64,000 nucleotides of DNA from Pseudomonas sp. Irchel s3h17 (GTDB taxonomy: Bacteria > Pseudomonadota > Gammaproteobacteria > Pseudomonadales > Pseudomonadaceae), in contig NZ_FYDL01000007.1 in assembly GCF_900187505.1 (NCBI RefSeq), forward strand, positions 1-64,000. The letters are read 5' to 3'. Each line of letters starts with the position of its first letter. Position 1 is the stretch's first letter. The notes beneath the pieces are model-generated. The model did not search any database, was not told the origin of the DNA, and saw nothing but the letters and a program-made list of their open reading frames with translations. The translations under genes were made by a program, and so were the position numbers. Below, piece after piece: positions 8,258 through 16,364 of the stretch.

Positions 8258-9356
8258 GATGATCCTCGATCGAAGCCAGGATGAAGCGGGTTATGCCGTA
8301 CAGCATGAGCAGGCCCAGCAGGATGGTTGCCAGGTTGTACAAACGCTCTGGGTACAGGGCCAGTTGTGGGGTGTTCGGACTGACCACGGTGACCAGGGTG
8401 CGGATCTTTTTGCTGGCCTCGATACGAGCGTTGTCGAGGGCGGCGACGGCTGTCTTGTAGCTTTCTTCGGCGATGCCGGCGTCCAGGGTCAGTTGCTGGA
8501 AGCGCGAGGCGACCACGTTCAACTGGGAGCCATCGGGCGAGGAGACCAGCAGGCGTTTTTCCTTGGCCAGTTGCTGGGTGATGGCGGTGACTTTCTGCTT
8601 TTGCTGTCTGACCTGGGGCGAGTCGGCCCGCAGCTTGAACAGCATTTCGGTGAGCACTGCCTGCTCCTTGGTGTACTGGCCTTCCAGGTCGGCAATGATG
8701 GTGGCACGGCTCTGTGCGGTGTTGCCGCCGTCCAATACCTTGTTGTCATACTGGAAGTCGAGCAGTTCGGTCTTGCGCTCGGCGTAGTTGGTCCGCACCG
8801 TTTCCAGTTCGCTTCGGGCGAAGGCCATTTGCTCGCGGGCGATACTGTGGCTGACTTCGTTGACGAAGTGTTCGCTGGCGCCAAGGATGGTGCGCAGCAT
8901 CTGCTCCGACAGCTCAGGGGTAAAGGCTTGCACCTCGACCCGCAGCAGGCCGGTGGTTTCGTCATAGTGCGCCGAGACCATGCGCTGGTAGTACTTGAGC
9001 AGGTCTTCGCGCTCGGCGTCCTGGTCCAGCCAGAAGAACATGTCGCGACGCTGGGCGGCATATTGCTCGATCCAGTGCAGGCGCTCTTCCAGCAGCAGCA
9101 TCATGTCCATGGACACGATGTACTCGCGCAGGTAGAGGGTCTCTTCCCGGGAGGCCGGGTTGGTGCCGGTCAGCAGGGTTGCCAGCCCGGGCACTGCCGC
9201 ACCCTGGTTGCCGCCATCCTGGCGGACCACCACCTGGGCGGAGCTGACATAGCGGTCGATGGCGAATATGCCGTAGTAGATGGCCGCCAGGGCCAGTGGC
9301 AGGACCACCAGGCCGATTGCCAGGCGCCAGCCCTTGAGTTTACCCGTACTGCTCAT
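8250..9356 (-). CDS. kpsE: Inner-membrane capsule export protein (KpsE/CtrB/BexC family)
   Basis: Start chosen at the ATG of MSSTGKLKG (9356), with AAGGA about 10 nt upstream; a longer frame to 9593 overlaps kpsT and has no support. The 368-residue protein has an N-terminal membrane helix (about 10-30), a long periplasmic coiled-coil-rich region (about 120-300) and a C-terminal helix (LYNLATILLGLLMLYGITRF). This is the layout of the polysaccharide co-polymerase/membrane-fusion proteins that link the KpsMT ABC transporter to the outer-membrane OPX channel. The start lies 49 nt past kpsT and the end overlaps the OPX gene. Confidence 0.9.
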   Translation of the reverse strand: MSSTGKLKGWRLAIGLVVLPLALAAIYYGIFAIDRYVSSAQVVVRQDGGNQGAAVPGLATLLTGTNPASREETLYLREYIVSMDMMLLLEERLHWIEQYAAQRRDMFFWLDQDAEREDLLKYYQRMVSAHYDETTGLLRVEVQAFTPELSEQMLRTILGASEHFVNEVSHSIAREQMAFARSELETVRTNYAERKTELLDFQYDNKVLDGGNTAQSRATIIADLEGQYTKEQAVLTEMLFKLRADSPQVRQQKQKVTAITQQLAKEKRLLVSSPDGSQLNVVASRFQQLTLDAGIAEESYKTAVAALDNARIEASKKIRTLVTVVSPNTPQLALYPERLYNLATILLGLLMLYGITRFILASIEDHRD

Positions 9357-9405
9357 ATGTGATGCATCCTTGAAGTGGAACGGTGCTGCGATATAAGGGG
9401 GGGGA

Positions 9406-10059
9406 TCAGGTGTTGTAGGCCTTGATGCCTTCGGCGACGTCCTCGTAGATCTGGATGCCGCCATCGCGTACCAGCAGGACGATGTCGCAGATTTTTTCGA
9501 CTTCGGGCATGGTGTGGGTAACCAGCACCACTTTCGATTGCTGCAGTTTTTCCCGGAAGACTTCGGCGCATTTGCGCTTGAACTGCGCGTCACCCACCGA
9601 CATCACTTCGTCGATCAGGTAGTAGTCGAAGTCGAAGGCCATGCTCAGGCCGAAGGCCACGCGTGAGCGCATGCCGGAGGAGTAGGTCTTGATCGGTTCA
9701 TCGATCCAGTCGCCGATTTCGGCGAACTCCTGGACGTAACGGACCTTCTCGCGCATGGCTTCGCCTTCGGCGCCGTAGACCCTGCAGACGAACTTGATGT
9801 TGTCGCGCCCGGTCATGCTGCCCTGAAAACCACCTGACAGGCCCACTGGCCAGGAAATGCTCTGGTCGGTGACGATGGTGCCGGAGTCCGGGATGTCGGC
9901 ACCGCCGAGCAGGCGCATCAGGGTCGACTTGCCTGCACCGTTGCGGCCGATCAGGCCAATGTTCTTGCCCGGTGGAATCGACAGTGACAGGTTGCGGAAC
10001 ACAAACCGACGCCCTTTAGGGGTCAGGTAGGATTTGGTGACATTCTTGAGTTCGAACAC
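9406..10059 (-). CDS. kpsT: Capsule polysaccharide ABC transporter ATPase
   Basis: A 217-residue ATPase with Walker A GRNGAGKST (38-46), signature YSSGMRSRVAFGLSMA, Walker B YYLIDEVM and switch region VVLVTHTMPEVEKICD. Length and sequence match KpsT/CtrD/BexA proteins, which power export of finished capsule polymer through the KpsM channel in the inner membrane. Starts 11 nt after kpsM, so it is translated from the same transcript. Confidence 0.95.
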   Translation of the reverse strand: MFELKNVTKSYLTPKGRRFVFRNLSLSIPPGKNIGLIGRNGAGKSTLMRLLGGADIPDSGTIVTDQSISWPVGLSGGFQGSMTGRDNIKFVCRVYGAEGEAMREKVRYVQEFAEIGDWIDEPIKTYSSGMRSRVAFGLSMAFDFDYYLIDEVMSVGDAQFKRKCAEVFREKLQQSKVVLVTHTMPEVEKICDIVLLVRDGGIQIYEDVAEGIKAYNT

Positions 10060-10070
10060 GTTGCCTGTCC

Positions 10071-10862
10071 TCAGCCGTTTTTCGTGGAAATGAGGTGCAG
10101 CCGGCGGGCGCGGTAGCTGCCCAGGGCAACGAATAGCAAGATCATGGTGAACGTGATCACGTAGGTTTCAGACACGCCATCGACTGGGGTGTAGTGCGGC
10201 AGTACTTCGGCACGGATCAGTTCGACCAGGTGCAAGAACGGGTTCAGCAGGAGCAGGGGCATCATGGCTTGTGGCAGGTAGGCTGCCGGCAAGAGCACGC
10301 CGGAAATGAAGTAGAGCGGGAAGAAGGCCATCCGGATGATCACCTTCAGGCTGGGAAGAGCGTGGGTGATCAGTGCTAACAACATGCCCAGGCCAAAGGC
10401 AAATAGCAGGCCGAGAGCCAATGTCGCCACCCATTGAAGTGGGCTGTGTATCGACATGTCGAAGCCGTACCAGGCGAAACCGAACACCAGGATCGCGTAG
10501 ACCGTAGCGCTGATGCAGGTTTCCACCAGCACTCGAGCGACATAGGTATCCAGCGGCTTGATCTGTTTATAGGCGAATAGCGAACGGTTTTCCCGCAAGC
10601 TGTCCATCAGCCGCAGGGCGGTATTGCGGTAGAGCAGGAAGGGTGCCATCCCCACCAGCACGAATACCGGGTATTCAACGCCGGAGACGGTGCGGCCGCG
10701 AATCAGCGAGAACAGCAGGGTAAAGATCAGCAGGTGGCAGATCGGCTCGATCAGGGTCCAGACCGCGCCCATGCGGCGGTCGCCGAAACGGGCACGGGCC
10801 TCGCGCAGCATCAGGGCAAAGATGACTGATTTTTGAATCTGGAAGGAGGAACGAGGCTTCAA
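10071..10862 (-). CDS. kpsM: Capsule polysaccharide ABC transporter permease
   Basis: A 263-residue ABC-2 type permease with about six membrane helices (for example HLLIFTLLFSLIRG, VFVLVGMAPFLLY, WVATLALGLLFAFGLGMLLA and FFPLYFISGVLLPAAYLP). The N-terminal region LREARARFGDRRMGAVWTLI is typical of KpsM/CtrC/BexB. It forms the inner-membrane channel with KpsT. It is the first gene of the minus-strand capsule run, and more than 900 bp of non-coding DNA lies upstream, so the main promoter is expected there. Confidence 0.95.
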   Translation of the reverse strand: MKPRSSFQIQKSVIFALMLREARARFGDRRMGAVWTLIEPICHLLIFTLLFSLIRGRTVSGVEYPVFVLVGMAPFLLYRNTALRLMDSLRENRSLFAYKQIKPLDTYVARVLVETCISATVYAILVFGFAWYGFDMSIHSPLQWVATLALGLLFAFGLGMLLALITHALPSLKVIIRMAFFPLYFISGVLLPAAYLPQAMMPLLLLNPFLHLVELIRAEVLPHYTPVDGVSETYVITFTMILLFVALGSYRARRLHLISTKNG

Positions 10863-11821
10863 GAATAGTTACCGCACAGCGAAGCAGCGTGCCTAGGCAC
10901 GCCGGTGAATTCATTTCAGGAAAAGCCCGTGTCCCGCGCGGTGTTTTGGGGGATTCAGGCAGCTTCCTTGCTCTAGGGGCGGGGAGATTAATCGCTGGGT
11001 GGTATTAGCGTCAAGGGAGAAGCATTCCCTACAACCTGCATTCAGCTGCCTATTTTCCTATATGGAGGTATTACATTCATGGCAGGAAGTTCCATGTGGA
11101 AAAGTCAAGTCTCACATAAATGATAGAGTTGCGTATCGCAAATACCATGATACCAAAGTGATATCATTGTGTCAAATTAGGTTGTTGTTGATTGATTATG
11201 TTGAAAGTGTGCACGTGCTGTTCGTTCGCAAATCTGCCGGTCAGCAGGTTTATTGCCAACAACTGCCGTGGGGGAGTGGATACATCGCACCAGTGGACTC
11301 CTTGCAAGCCCCTGATTCTGAGGTGTATAGACATCTGAAAGGCGCGCCCCTCACGGGAGGCGATTCAGGGCTACAGGGCACAGGACTTTTCAATTCGAAC
11401 GGTATTGGTACGAATGTACCGTTTACGCTTGGCGCGCGATGACGGCGTTGCATTGTCGTGTATCACACTGATTTGTACCGGTCAGGTTTGTTGGGGTAAC
11501 AGCCTTGAAATCACTTTATCATAATGCGAGCTACATTCAATGTCAGTGCACTATTGCGCCTCGATCAAGTAACCCCGGAAGTGGTGTGCTATTTGTCGGT
11601 TTTTTGGCGTGCGATTTTTTGACTGTGTAACCTTGATCAGGTGTTAAGTAATGCGCGTGTATTGATCCAATTACATTCGTCATCCTGATTTGATGGTGAT
11701 GCCACGTATCAGGGATTGAGGAGAGAGATCTAACAGTCGAAGTTGAGCGCTGAAATGACCCGGTGCCGCTCTTCAAATATGACTGGATTGTTTTGATACG
11801 TCGCGTGCGCAGATCGGTTTT
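10863..11821. other. Long gene-free regulatory region upstream of the capsule genes
   Basis: About 960 bp, with many AT-rich patches, and no recognisable protein gene; a 147-codon GTG frame at 10999-11442 has no family motif and reads as chance. Besides the candidate promoter, it contains nested inverted repeats at 11399-11422 (ACGGTA...TACCGT around GGTAC-GAAT-GTACC) that could bind a dimeric regulator. I looked for the RfaH ops core (GGCGGTAG) on the minus strand and did not find it. The left side of the IS110 remnant borders this region. Confidence 0.5.
11147..11175 (-). promoter_or_regulatory. Candidate sigma-70 promoter of the capsule operon
   Basis: On the minus strand TTGACA (11175-11170) is followed after exactly 17 bp by TATCAT (11152-11147), a near-consensus pair pointing at kpsM. 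Transcription would begin near 11140, leaving an untranslated leader of about 275 nt. The position in an otherwise gene-free stretch supports it; nothing experimental is implied. Confidence 0.5.
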
Positions 11822-12262
11822 CTATCTGCCATTGCTCACTGAGTGAGCGTGTCGCCAACCCCTTGAGTAGACTGATACCGAATCCAGCAGGAAACCATGC
11901 ATCTGGTTGGTGGTTTTGGTGCGGTCACGCACCAGCGACTCACGCAGGCGATGTAGTACTGAAAGCGTCTGTTGGGCCTCGGTATCGACGAAATCGTTTT
12001 TGCTGCCCTTGACGAAAGGTCGGACGAACTGCGGGGAAATCAGCTTGGATTGATGTCTCGTAGCTATCAGCTGGCGAGCGACGAAATGCGCGCCGGCGCA
12101 GGCTTTCATCACCACCGAGCAGGCGGGAAGGTTGCCGAAGAACCTCATCATCTGTTGCCTGGAGAGCTTCTTGCGAAACAGTTCTCGACCTGATTTATCT
12201 TGATCGTGAAGATGAAAACTGTGCTTGCCGAGGTCGATGCCGACCAATGCTAACTCGCTCAT
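11822..12262 (-). pseudogene. IS110-family transposase remnant (inactive)
   Basis: Starting at MSELALVGIDLGKHSFHLHD, the frame encodes the N-terminal DEDD domain of IS110 transposases. Three defects are visible. The catalytic Glu of the family motif VVMEACAGAH is Lys here (VVMKACAGAH). The segment normally following KNDFVD (AQAICEAASRPSMRF and more, roughly 20 residues) is deleted in frame, so KNDFVDTEAQQTLSVLHRLR is joined directly. After about 150 residues similarity is lost and the frame ends; the C-terminal Tnp20/serine domain is absent. It cannot encode an active transposase. It lies between the capsule promoter region and galU. Confidence 0.85.
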
Positions 12263-12338
12263 GATGATGGTCTCCGAAAACAAAACACTCTGCGAAAGCG
12301 TAGCCCCCGCAGGGTGTCGGGGTGACCATCTCATTAAA

Positions 12339-12358
12339 GCCCCGCACGATGGCGGGGC
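12339..12358. terminator. GC-rich hairpin beside the IS110 remnant
   Basis: GCCCCGC-N6-GCGGGGC forms a 7-bp perfect stem just outside the transposase start. It has no run of T on either side, so it may be part of the IS end structure instead of a terminator. Confidence 0.35.
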
Positions 12359-12377
12359 TCAATGGAAAACCGAACTC

Positions 12378-12614
12378 CTAACTGTAGCTGTCCAACAAAT
12401 CATGACCAGACCAAGTCATCTGAACTGTTCCGTGATCAAGTAGGAGATAGCCGTCATTGATCAGAAGTTTGGAGTTGTAGAAATAATCGTCAGGATCTAC
12501 GCCCAACTCGCGAGTTACGTGCCCTTCTAAATGAAGCTGGTCGATACCTTCTGAGCACGCCTTACTCTGTACAGCCAGAAGGATTTTCCTTGCTGCCTCA
12601 AAATTACGTTTCAT
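12378..12614 (-). pseudogene. DUF2513-like small protein, probably C-terminally truncated
   Basis: A 78-residue product beginning MKRNFEAARKILLAVQSKAC and containing YNSKLLINDGYLLLD and VQMTWSGHDLLDSYS. The spacing of a helical start, an [H/Y]xxKLLxxxGxL segment and a LTWxGHDFLD motif is that of DUF2513 winged-helix-like proteins, which usually continue 20-30 residues past this motif. Here a stop follows at once, close to the IS110 debris, so the gene was probably cut by the insertion or a deletion. DUF2513 genes often travel on phages and islands. GC is lower than in neighbouring galU. Function unknown. Confidence 0.5.
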
Positions 12615-12703
12615 GAAACTTCCCTAGATCAATCAGTGGGCGAGGAGCTGGAGCATTCCCATCACCAAGCCACATAAAAACGTACATGCCGGTCACCTTG
12701 CAT

Positions 12704-12731
12704 AAAAAAGCCACCTGCGAAGGTGGCTTTT
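12704..12731 (-). terminator. Rho-independent terminator of galU
   Basis: AAAAGCCACCT-GCGA-AGGTGGCTTTT: an 11-bp stem with a T run on the minus strand, about 25 nt past the galU stop. Confidence 0.85.
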
Positions 12732-12755
12732 CAGTACAGGACGGTGACGCCGCTA

Positions 12756-13595
12756 TCAGTAAGCCTTGCCCGTCTTGTAGAAGTGCTCGAAGCAGAAGTT
12801 GGTCGCCTCGATGTAGCCTTCAGCGCCACCGCAGTCGAAACGCTGGCCCTTGAACTTGTAGGCAATCACGCAACCGTCTTGCGCCTGCTTCATCAGGGCG
12901 TCGGTGATCTGGATCTCGCCGCCTTTGCCTGGCTCGGTTTCTTCGATCAGTTTGAAGATGTCCGGCGTCAGGATGTAGCGACCAATGATGGCCAGGTTGG
13001 ACGGGGCATCTTCAGGCTTTGGCTTCTCGACCATGTTGCGCACGCGGTACAGGTCATCACCGATCAGGTCGCCGGCGATCACACCGTACTTCTGGGTTTC
13101 CTGAGGGTCTACTTCCTGGATCGCCACGATGGTGCAGCGGTACTGCTTGTACAGCTTGACCATCTGGGTCAGTACGCCGTCGCCTTCCAGGTTGACGCAC
13201 AAGTCGTCCGCCAGTACCACGGCGAAGGGTTCGTCACCGATCAGTGGGCGACCGGTCAGGATCGCGTGGCCCAGGCCCTTCATTTCGGTTTGACGGGTGT
13301 AGGAGAACGAGCACTCGTCCAGCAGCTTGCGGATGCCGACCAGGTACTTCTCTTTGTCAGTACCCTTGATCTGGTTTTCCAGCTCGTAGCTGATGTCGAA
13401 GTGGTCTTCCAGGGCGCGTTTGCCACGGCCGGTGACAATGGAGATTTCGGTCAGGCCGGCATCCAGTGCTTCTTCGACGCCGTACTGGATCAGTGGTTTG
13501 TTCACCACCGGCAGCATTTCCTTGGGCATGGCTTTAGTCGCTGGCAGAAAACGAGTGCCGTAACCAGCTGCCGGGAACAAGCATTTCTTGATCAT
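12756..13595 (-). CDS. galU: UTP-glucose-1-phosphate uridylyltransferase
   Basis: A 279-residue enzyme making UDP-glucose from UTP and glucose-1-phosphate in the cytoplasm. The N-terminal nucleotide-binding loop AAGYGTRFLPATKAMPKEML and the segment LGHAILTGRPLIGDEPFAVV with DD (VVLADD) match bacterial GalU over full length. UDP-glucose feeds LPS, exopolysaccharide and trehalose pathways, and its position next to a capsule locus is suggestive, although galU is a core gene here and has its own terminator. Confidence 0.96.
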   Translation of the reverse strand: MIKKCLFPAAGYGTRFLPATKAMPKEMLPVVNKPLIQYGVEEALDAGLTEISIVTGRGKRALEDHFDISYELENQIKGTDKEKYLVGIRKLLDECSFSYTRQTEMKGLGHAILTGRPLIGDEPFAVVLADDLCVNLEGDGVLTQMVKLYKQYRCTIVAIQEVDPQETQKYGVIAGDLIGDDLYRVRNMVEKPKPEDAPSNLAIIGRYILTPDIFKLIEETEPGKGGEIQITDALMKQAQDGCVIAYKFKGQRFDCGGAEGYIEATNFCFEHFYKTGKAY

Positions 13596-13857
13596 AAGAG
13601 TCCTTGATAAATCTGTGCGTCCTAATTTCCGCGCAGTCTAATCAGGCGTCGAGCACCTTTCAATGCCCGGCGGGACTAACCGATACCTCCATAGAGAAAT
13701 ATTGCCACCGATAGTTACGAGGCACGAAACCCCGGCTTATACCGGCCACCTGCATTGTTCAACCAACCCAACACGGAGGATTGGCAGCCATGTAACCGAT
13801 ATCGAAGCTTGCCCAGCGGCGGCACCAGTGCTCTGTTCAGTCAAGAAAAGTAGGGGC

Positions 13858-13996
13858 CCGTGGCGAGGGAGCTTGCTCCCGCTCAGGAAGCAAGCGCCCC
13901 TAACAAAGCTATTGCGGTCTTTCAGAATGAACTTGGCGATAGTTTTTTGGGGGGCTTCTATGCAGCCCAGCGCGAGCTTGCGCCCTCGCCACGGGG
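13858..13996. repeat. REP doublet (GTGGCGAGGGAGC type)
   Basis: Inverted arms GTGGCGAGGGAGCTTGCTCC and GCGAGCTTGCGCCCTCGCCAC face each other about 100 bp apart in the galU upstream region. The spacer contains a TTGCGGTCTTTCAGAATGAA-like stretch that recurs in the copy at 23.3 kb. Related elements occur at 18.1, 23.3, 27.1-28.2 and 53.7 kb. The 13596-14101 gap holds nothing else I recognise. Confidence 0.85.
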
Positions 13997-14101
13997 GGAT
14001 GTATTGAGCAATCCCTAGCCTTAACTGACTGGCATTAACCTCAGGGGTCGCTCATTTTTCGGGTTGGCAGGGAGGGGCGGCAAGCGGGCCTTCTCGAAGC
14101 G

Positions 14102-14590
14102 TTAGAGCGCCAGCCCTTCCTGGATCACCGAGAGGAAGTTGTCTTCATTGAGCGCCACCGGGTCCGGTCGTGCCTGACCGGTACGGGCAACGGTCAGGAT
14201 CTGCCAGTGCGCCTCGCCGTGGTCGTTCTCGGAGCGGCGGATGTACAGGTCCCTGGTTTTGCCGAGGATATCGACCCGGCCCGTGCCGCCAATGATGAAG
14301 CGGGCAATGGGGTCGAGGGTGATGGTGTGGTGGTTACCCTCGATCTGCAGCTTGTCGATGGCATAGTTGAAGGTCTCGCCGGACGGCAGGCTTTCGAACA
14401 CGCGGGTGGGTACCCGGCGAATGTTCAGGCCGGCTTCGGTCAGTGGCTCCAGCCACGTCTCCAACTGGTGGTACATTTCATAGACCTGTGTTGGCCAGTG
14501 CTCAATCGCCAGGTCCGCACAGGCCTGTGCGTCCGCACGGGTCTGCTGTTTTTGCTTCAGTTTTGTGGCGAGCTCATCTGCCTTACTCAT
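14102..14590 (-). CDS. Conserved hypothetical protein
   Basis: A 162-residue soluble protein with no signal peptide. The first ~60 residues are helical and rich in Gln/Ala/Glu (TKLKQKQQTRADAQACADLA); the rest looks beta-rich (NYAIDKLQIEGNHHTITLDP, then FIIGGTGRVDILGKTRDLYI). I do not recognise a named domain. It stands alone, divergent from the RNase T2 gene. GC and codon use match the core genome, so it is a real chromosomal gene of unknown function. Confidence 0.7.
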   Translation of the reverse strand: MSKADELATKLKQKQQTRADAQACADLAIEHWPTQVYEMYHQLETWLEPLTEAGLNIRRVPTRVFESLPSGETFNYAIDKLQIEGNHHTITLDPIARFIIGGTGRVDILGKTRDLYIRRSENDHGEAHWQILTVARTGQARPDPVALNEDNFLSVIQEGLAL

Positions 14591-14765
14591 ACCGATTTCC
14601 TATCGTGCTGTAAGTGTGGTCGTTGTCACTTCAAGGTACTTCACCTGGAGGGGCGATTGCCAGTCACTCGCGCCGGGCGGATTTCGGTTCAGGAAGAATT
14701 TCTCTTGGACTTCAGCCGCCAGCCGTCACAATACGCCCACCCCGGTTTCGCCCTCAGGTGCGTTA

Positions 14766-15431
14766 ATGAAAAAACTGTACACCCTGGTTGTGCTCTGTGT
14801 GCTGACGGCTGTCAGTGTGTTCATGAACCAGGCGCCGCAATCCCGTCAGAGTCAGCCGCAGAGTGCGTCGATGGCGGGGGCGTTTGACTATTACGTGCTG
14901 GCGCTCTCCTGGTCGCCGACTTTTTGCCTGACTCGCCCGGAAAATGCCCAGTGCTCGGGCAAGGGCTATGGCTTCGTGCTCCACGGCCTGTGGCCGCAGT
15001 ACGCCCAGGGCGGCTGGCCGCAGTCCTGCGAGCCGAAGGTGGGGTTGTCGCAAGCCGAGCGCGCGCGCGGTCTGACGCTGTTTGTGACGCCGGCACTGCT
15101 CAAGCATGAGTGGTCGAAGCACGGGACCTGCAGCGGCCTCGGGGCCATGGGTTACCTGGCGGCCGCGGACAAGGCGGTCGGCGCGGTGAAAATCCCGGAT
15201 CAGTTGCAACCCTTCCACAAGGAGGTCTACTTCTCGGCGCAGGACATTGCGCAGATGTTCCGGCAGAGCAATCCCGGCATGAGCAAGGATGGCATTGCGG
15301 TGATCTGTCGGGGACCGGAGTTGTCGGAGGTACGGGTGTGCATGGGCAAGGACTTGTCGTTCCAGGCCTGTGGCAAGGGGGTGAAAAACCAGTGTCGCGC
15401 GGGGGATATCCGGGTGCCACCGGTTCGCTAG
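14766..15431 (+). CDS. Ribonuclease T2 family protein, exported
   Basis: Start at the ATG of MKKLYTLVVL, giving 221 residues with an N-terminal signal/anchor segment (about 4-20). Both catalytic sequences of RNase T2 are present: CAS I HGLWPQ (His73) and CAS II HEWSKHGTC (His114, Glu115, His119), which supply the histidines and glutamate for cleavage of RNA through a 2',3'-cyclic phosphate. Several Cys residues suggest disulfides in the periplasm. E. coli RNase I is the reference member. A longer frame upstream (from 14565) lacks a signal sequence and is not favoured. Confidence 0.9.
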   Translation: MKKLYTLVVLCVLTAVSVFMNQAPQSRQSQPQSASMAGAFDYYVLALSWSPTFCLTRPENAQCSGKGYGFVLHGLWPQYAQGGWPQSCEPKVGLSQAERARGLTLFVTPALLKHEWSKHGTCSGLGAMGYLAAADKAVGAVKIPDQLQPFHKEVYFSAQDIAQMFRQSNPGMSKDGIAVICRGPELSEVRVCMGKDLSFQACGKGVKNQCRAGDIRVPPVR

Positions 15432-15450
15432 GTCCGCCGTTTTCAAGTGA

Positions 15451-15484
15451 ACAGGGAAGCGCCCGGCAAGCGACGCTTCCCTGT
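15451..15484. terminator. Bidirectional hairpin terminator between convergent genes
   Basis: ACAGGGAAGCG-N12-CGCTTCCCTGT is a perfect 11-bp stem lying between the convergent RNase T2 and HAD genes; only a short T run follows (TGTTT). Confidence 0.65.
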
Positions 15485-15499
15485 TTGCATTCAGGCCGC

Positions 15500-16141
15500 C
15501 TAAGCCTGTTCGACAGGCAAGCCCAGCGCCGCCAGGTCTTTGCGCAATTGCTCGGCACTGCTGAACTGGAGTGCGTTGAAGCCTTCCCGGCGCGCACCTT
15601 CGATGTTCGGGGCGTGGTCGTCGATGAACACCGCATGGTGTCCTTCGAGCTGGTAGCGGGATTTCAGCAGTTGGAAGATCGCCGGGTCCGGCTTGATGAT
15701 GCCTTCGGCGCCTGACACCAGGATGCCTTCGAACCGGTGCAGGAAGGCGAAGCGTTCCAGGGCGATGGGGAAGGTTTCGGCCGACCAGTTGGTCAGGGCC
15801 AGCAGGCGGATACCCTTGGCATGCAACTCCTCCAGAATCCGTACGCTGCCTTCCAGGACGCCACCGAGGGTTTCTTCCCAGCGCTCGCGGTAGGCGCGAA
15901 TCAGCGCCGCTTGCGATGGGTGGCGCGCGATGGCTTCGGCGATCCCGGCTTCCCAGGATCGGCCGGCGTCCTGTTGTTCGTTCCAGGCGGGCGGGCAGAC
16001 CTCGGACAGGAACGTCTCCATGGCCTGTACGTCATCGCCGAAGAGCTTGCGGTACAGGTTTCTCGGGTTCCAGCGGATCAGGACATTGCCGAGGTCGAAT
16101 ACCACAGTGTCGATGGCTGCGGGATGGTTCAATGTACTCAT
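15500..16141 (-). CDS. HAD-superfamily phosphatase (subfamily IA, YihX-like)
   Basis: A 213-residue HAD protein. Motif I is FDLGNVLIRW, where the second catalytic Asp is replaced by Asn (DxG-N form as in YihX/epoxide-hydrolase-N relatives). Motif II lies in LLALTNWSAE, the Lys in GIIKPDPAIF, and motif IV is AVFIDDHAPNIEGARREG. Related E. coli YihX dephosphorylates alpha-glucose-1-phosphate, but substrate cannot be read from sequence. Monocistronic by context. Confidence 0.85.
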   Translation of the reverse strand: MSTLNHPAAIDTVVFDLGNVLIRWNPRNLYRKLFGDDVQAMETFLSEVCPPAWNEQQDAGRSWEAGIAEAIARHPSQAALIRAYRERWEETLGGVLEGSVRILEELHAKGIRLLALTNWSAETFPIALERFAFLHRFEGILVSGAEGIIKPDPAIFQLLKSRYQLEGHHAVFIDDHAPNIEGARREGFNALQFSSAEQLRKDLAALGLPVEQA

Positions 16142-16364
16142 GCTTTTCCTCCATTGATCGGCTTGGCGAGCGTGTCGTCCTTGGGCGGTCTCATCCTAGC
16201 AGAGGTGTTTCGAGTCGTCGGTATTTGCAGGGTGGCGGCACCCGATGGACTGCGGCGGATTGCAGGCACTGTGACAGCGTGACCATTTGCCCCTCGTCAC
16301 TGCCGTAAGCTAAGCTCCGCGCACTAGGGGGGCTGGGCCATTGCTCATGCCATAACCGTCAAGG

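Noticed and set aside
10999..11442. 147-codon frame upstream of kpsM
   Set aside because: GTG start without ribosome site, no family motif, and it overlaps a good minus-strand promoter.
10863..11821. JUMPstart/ops element for RfaH in the capsule leader
   Set aside because: The GGCGGTAG core was not found on the minus strand in this region.
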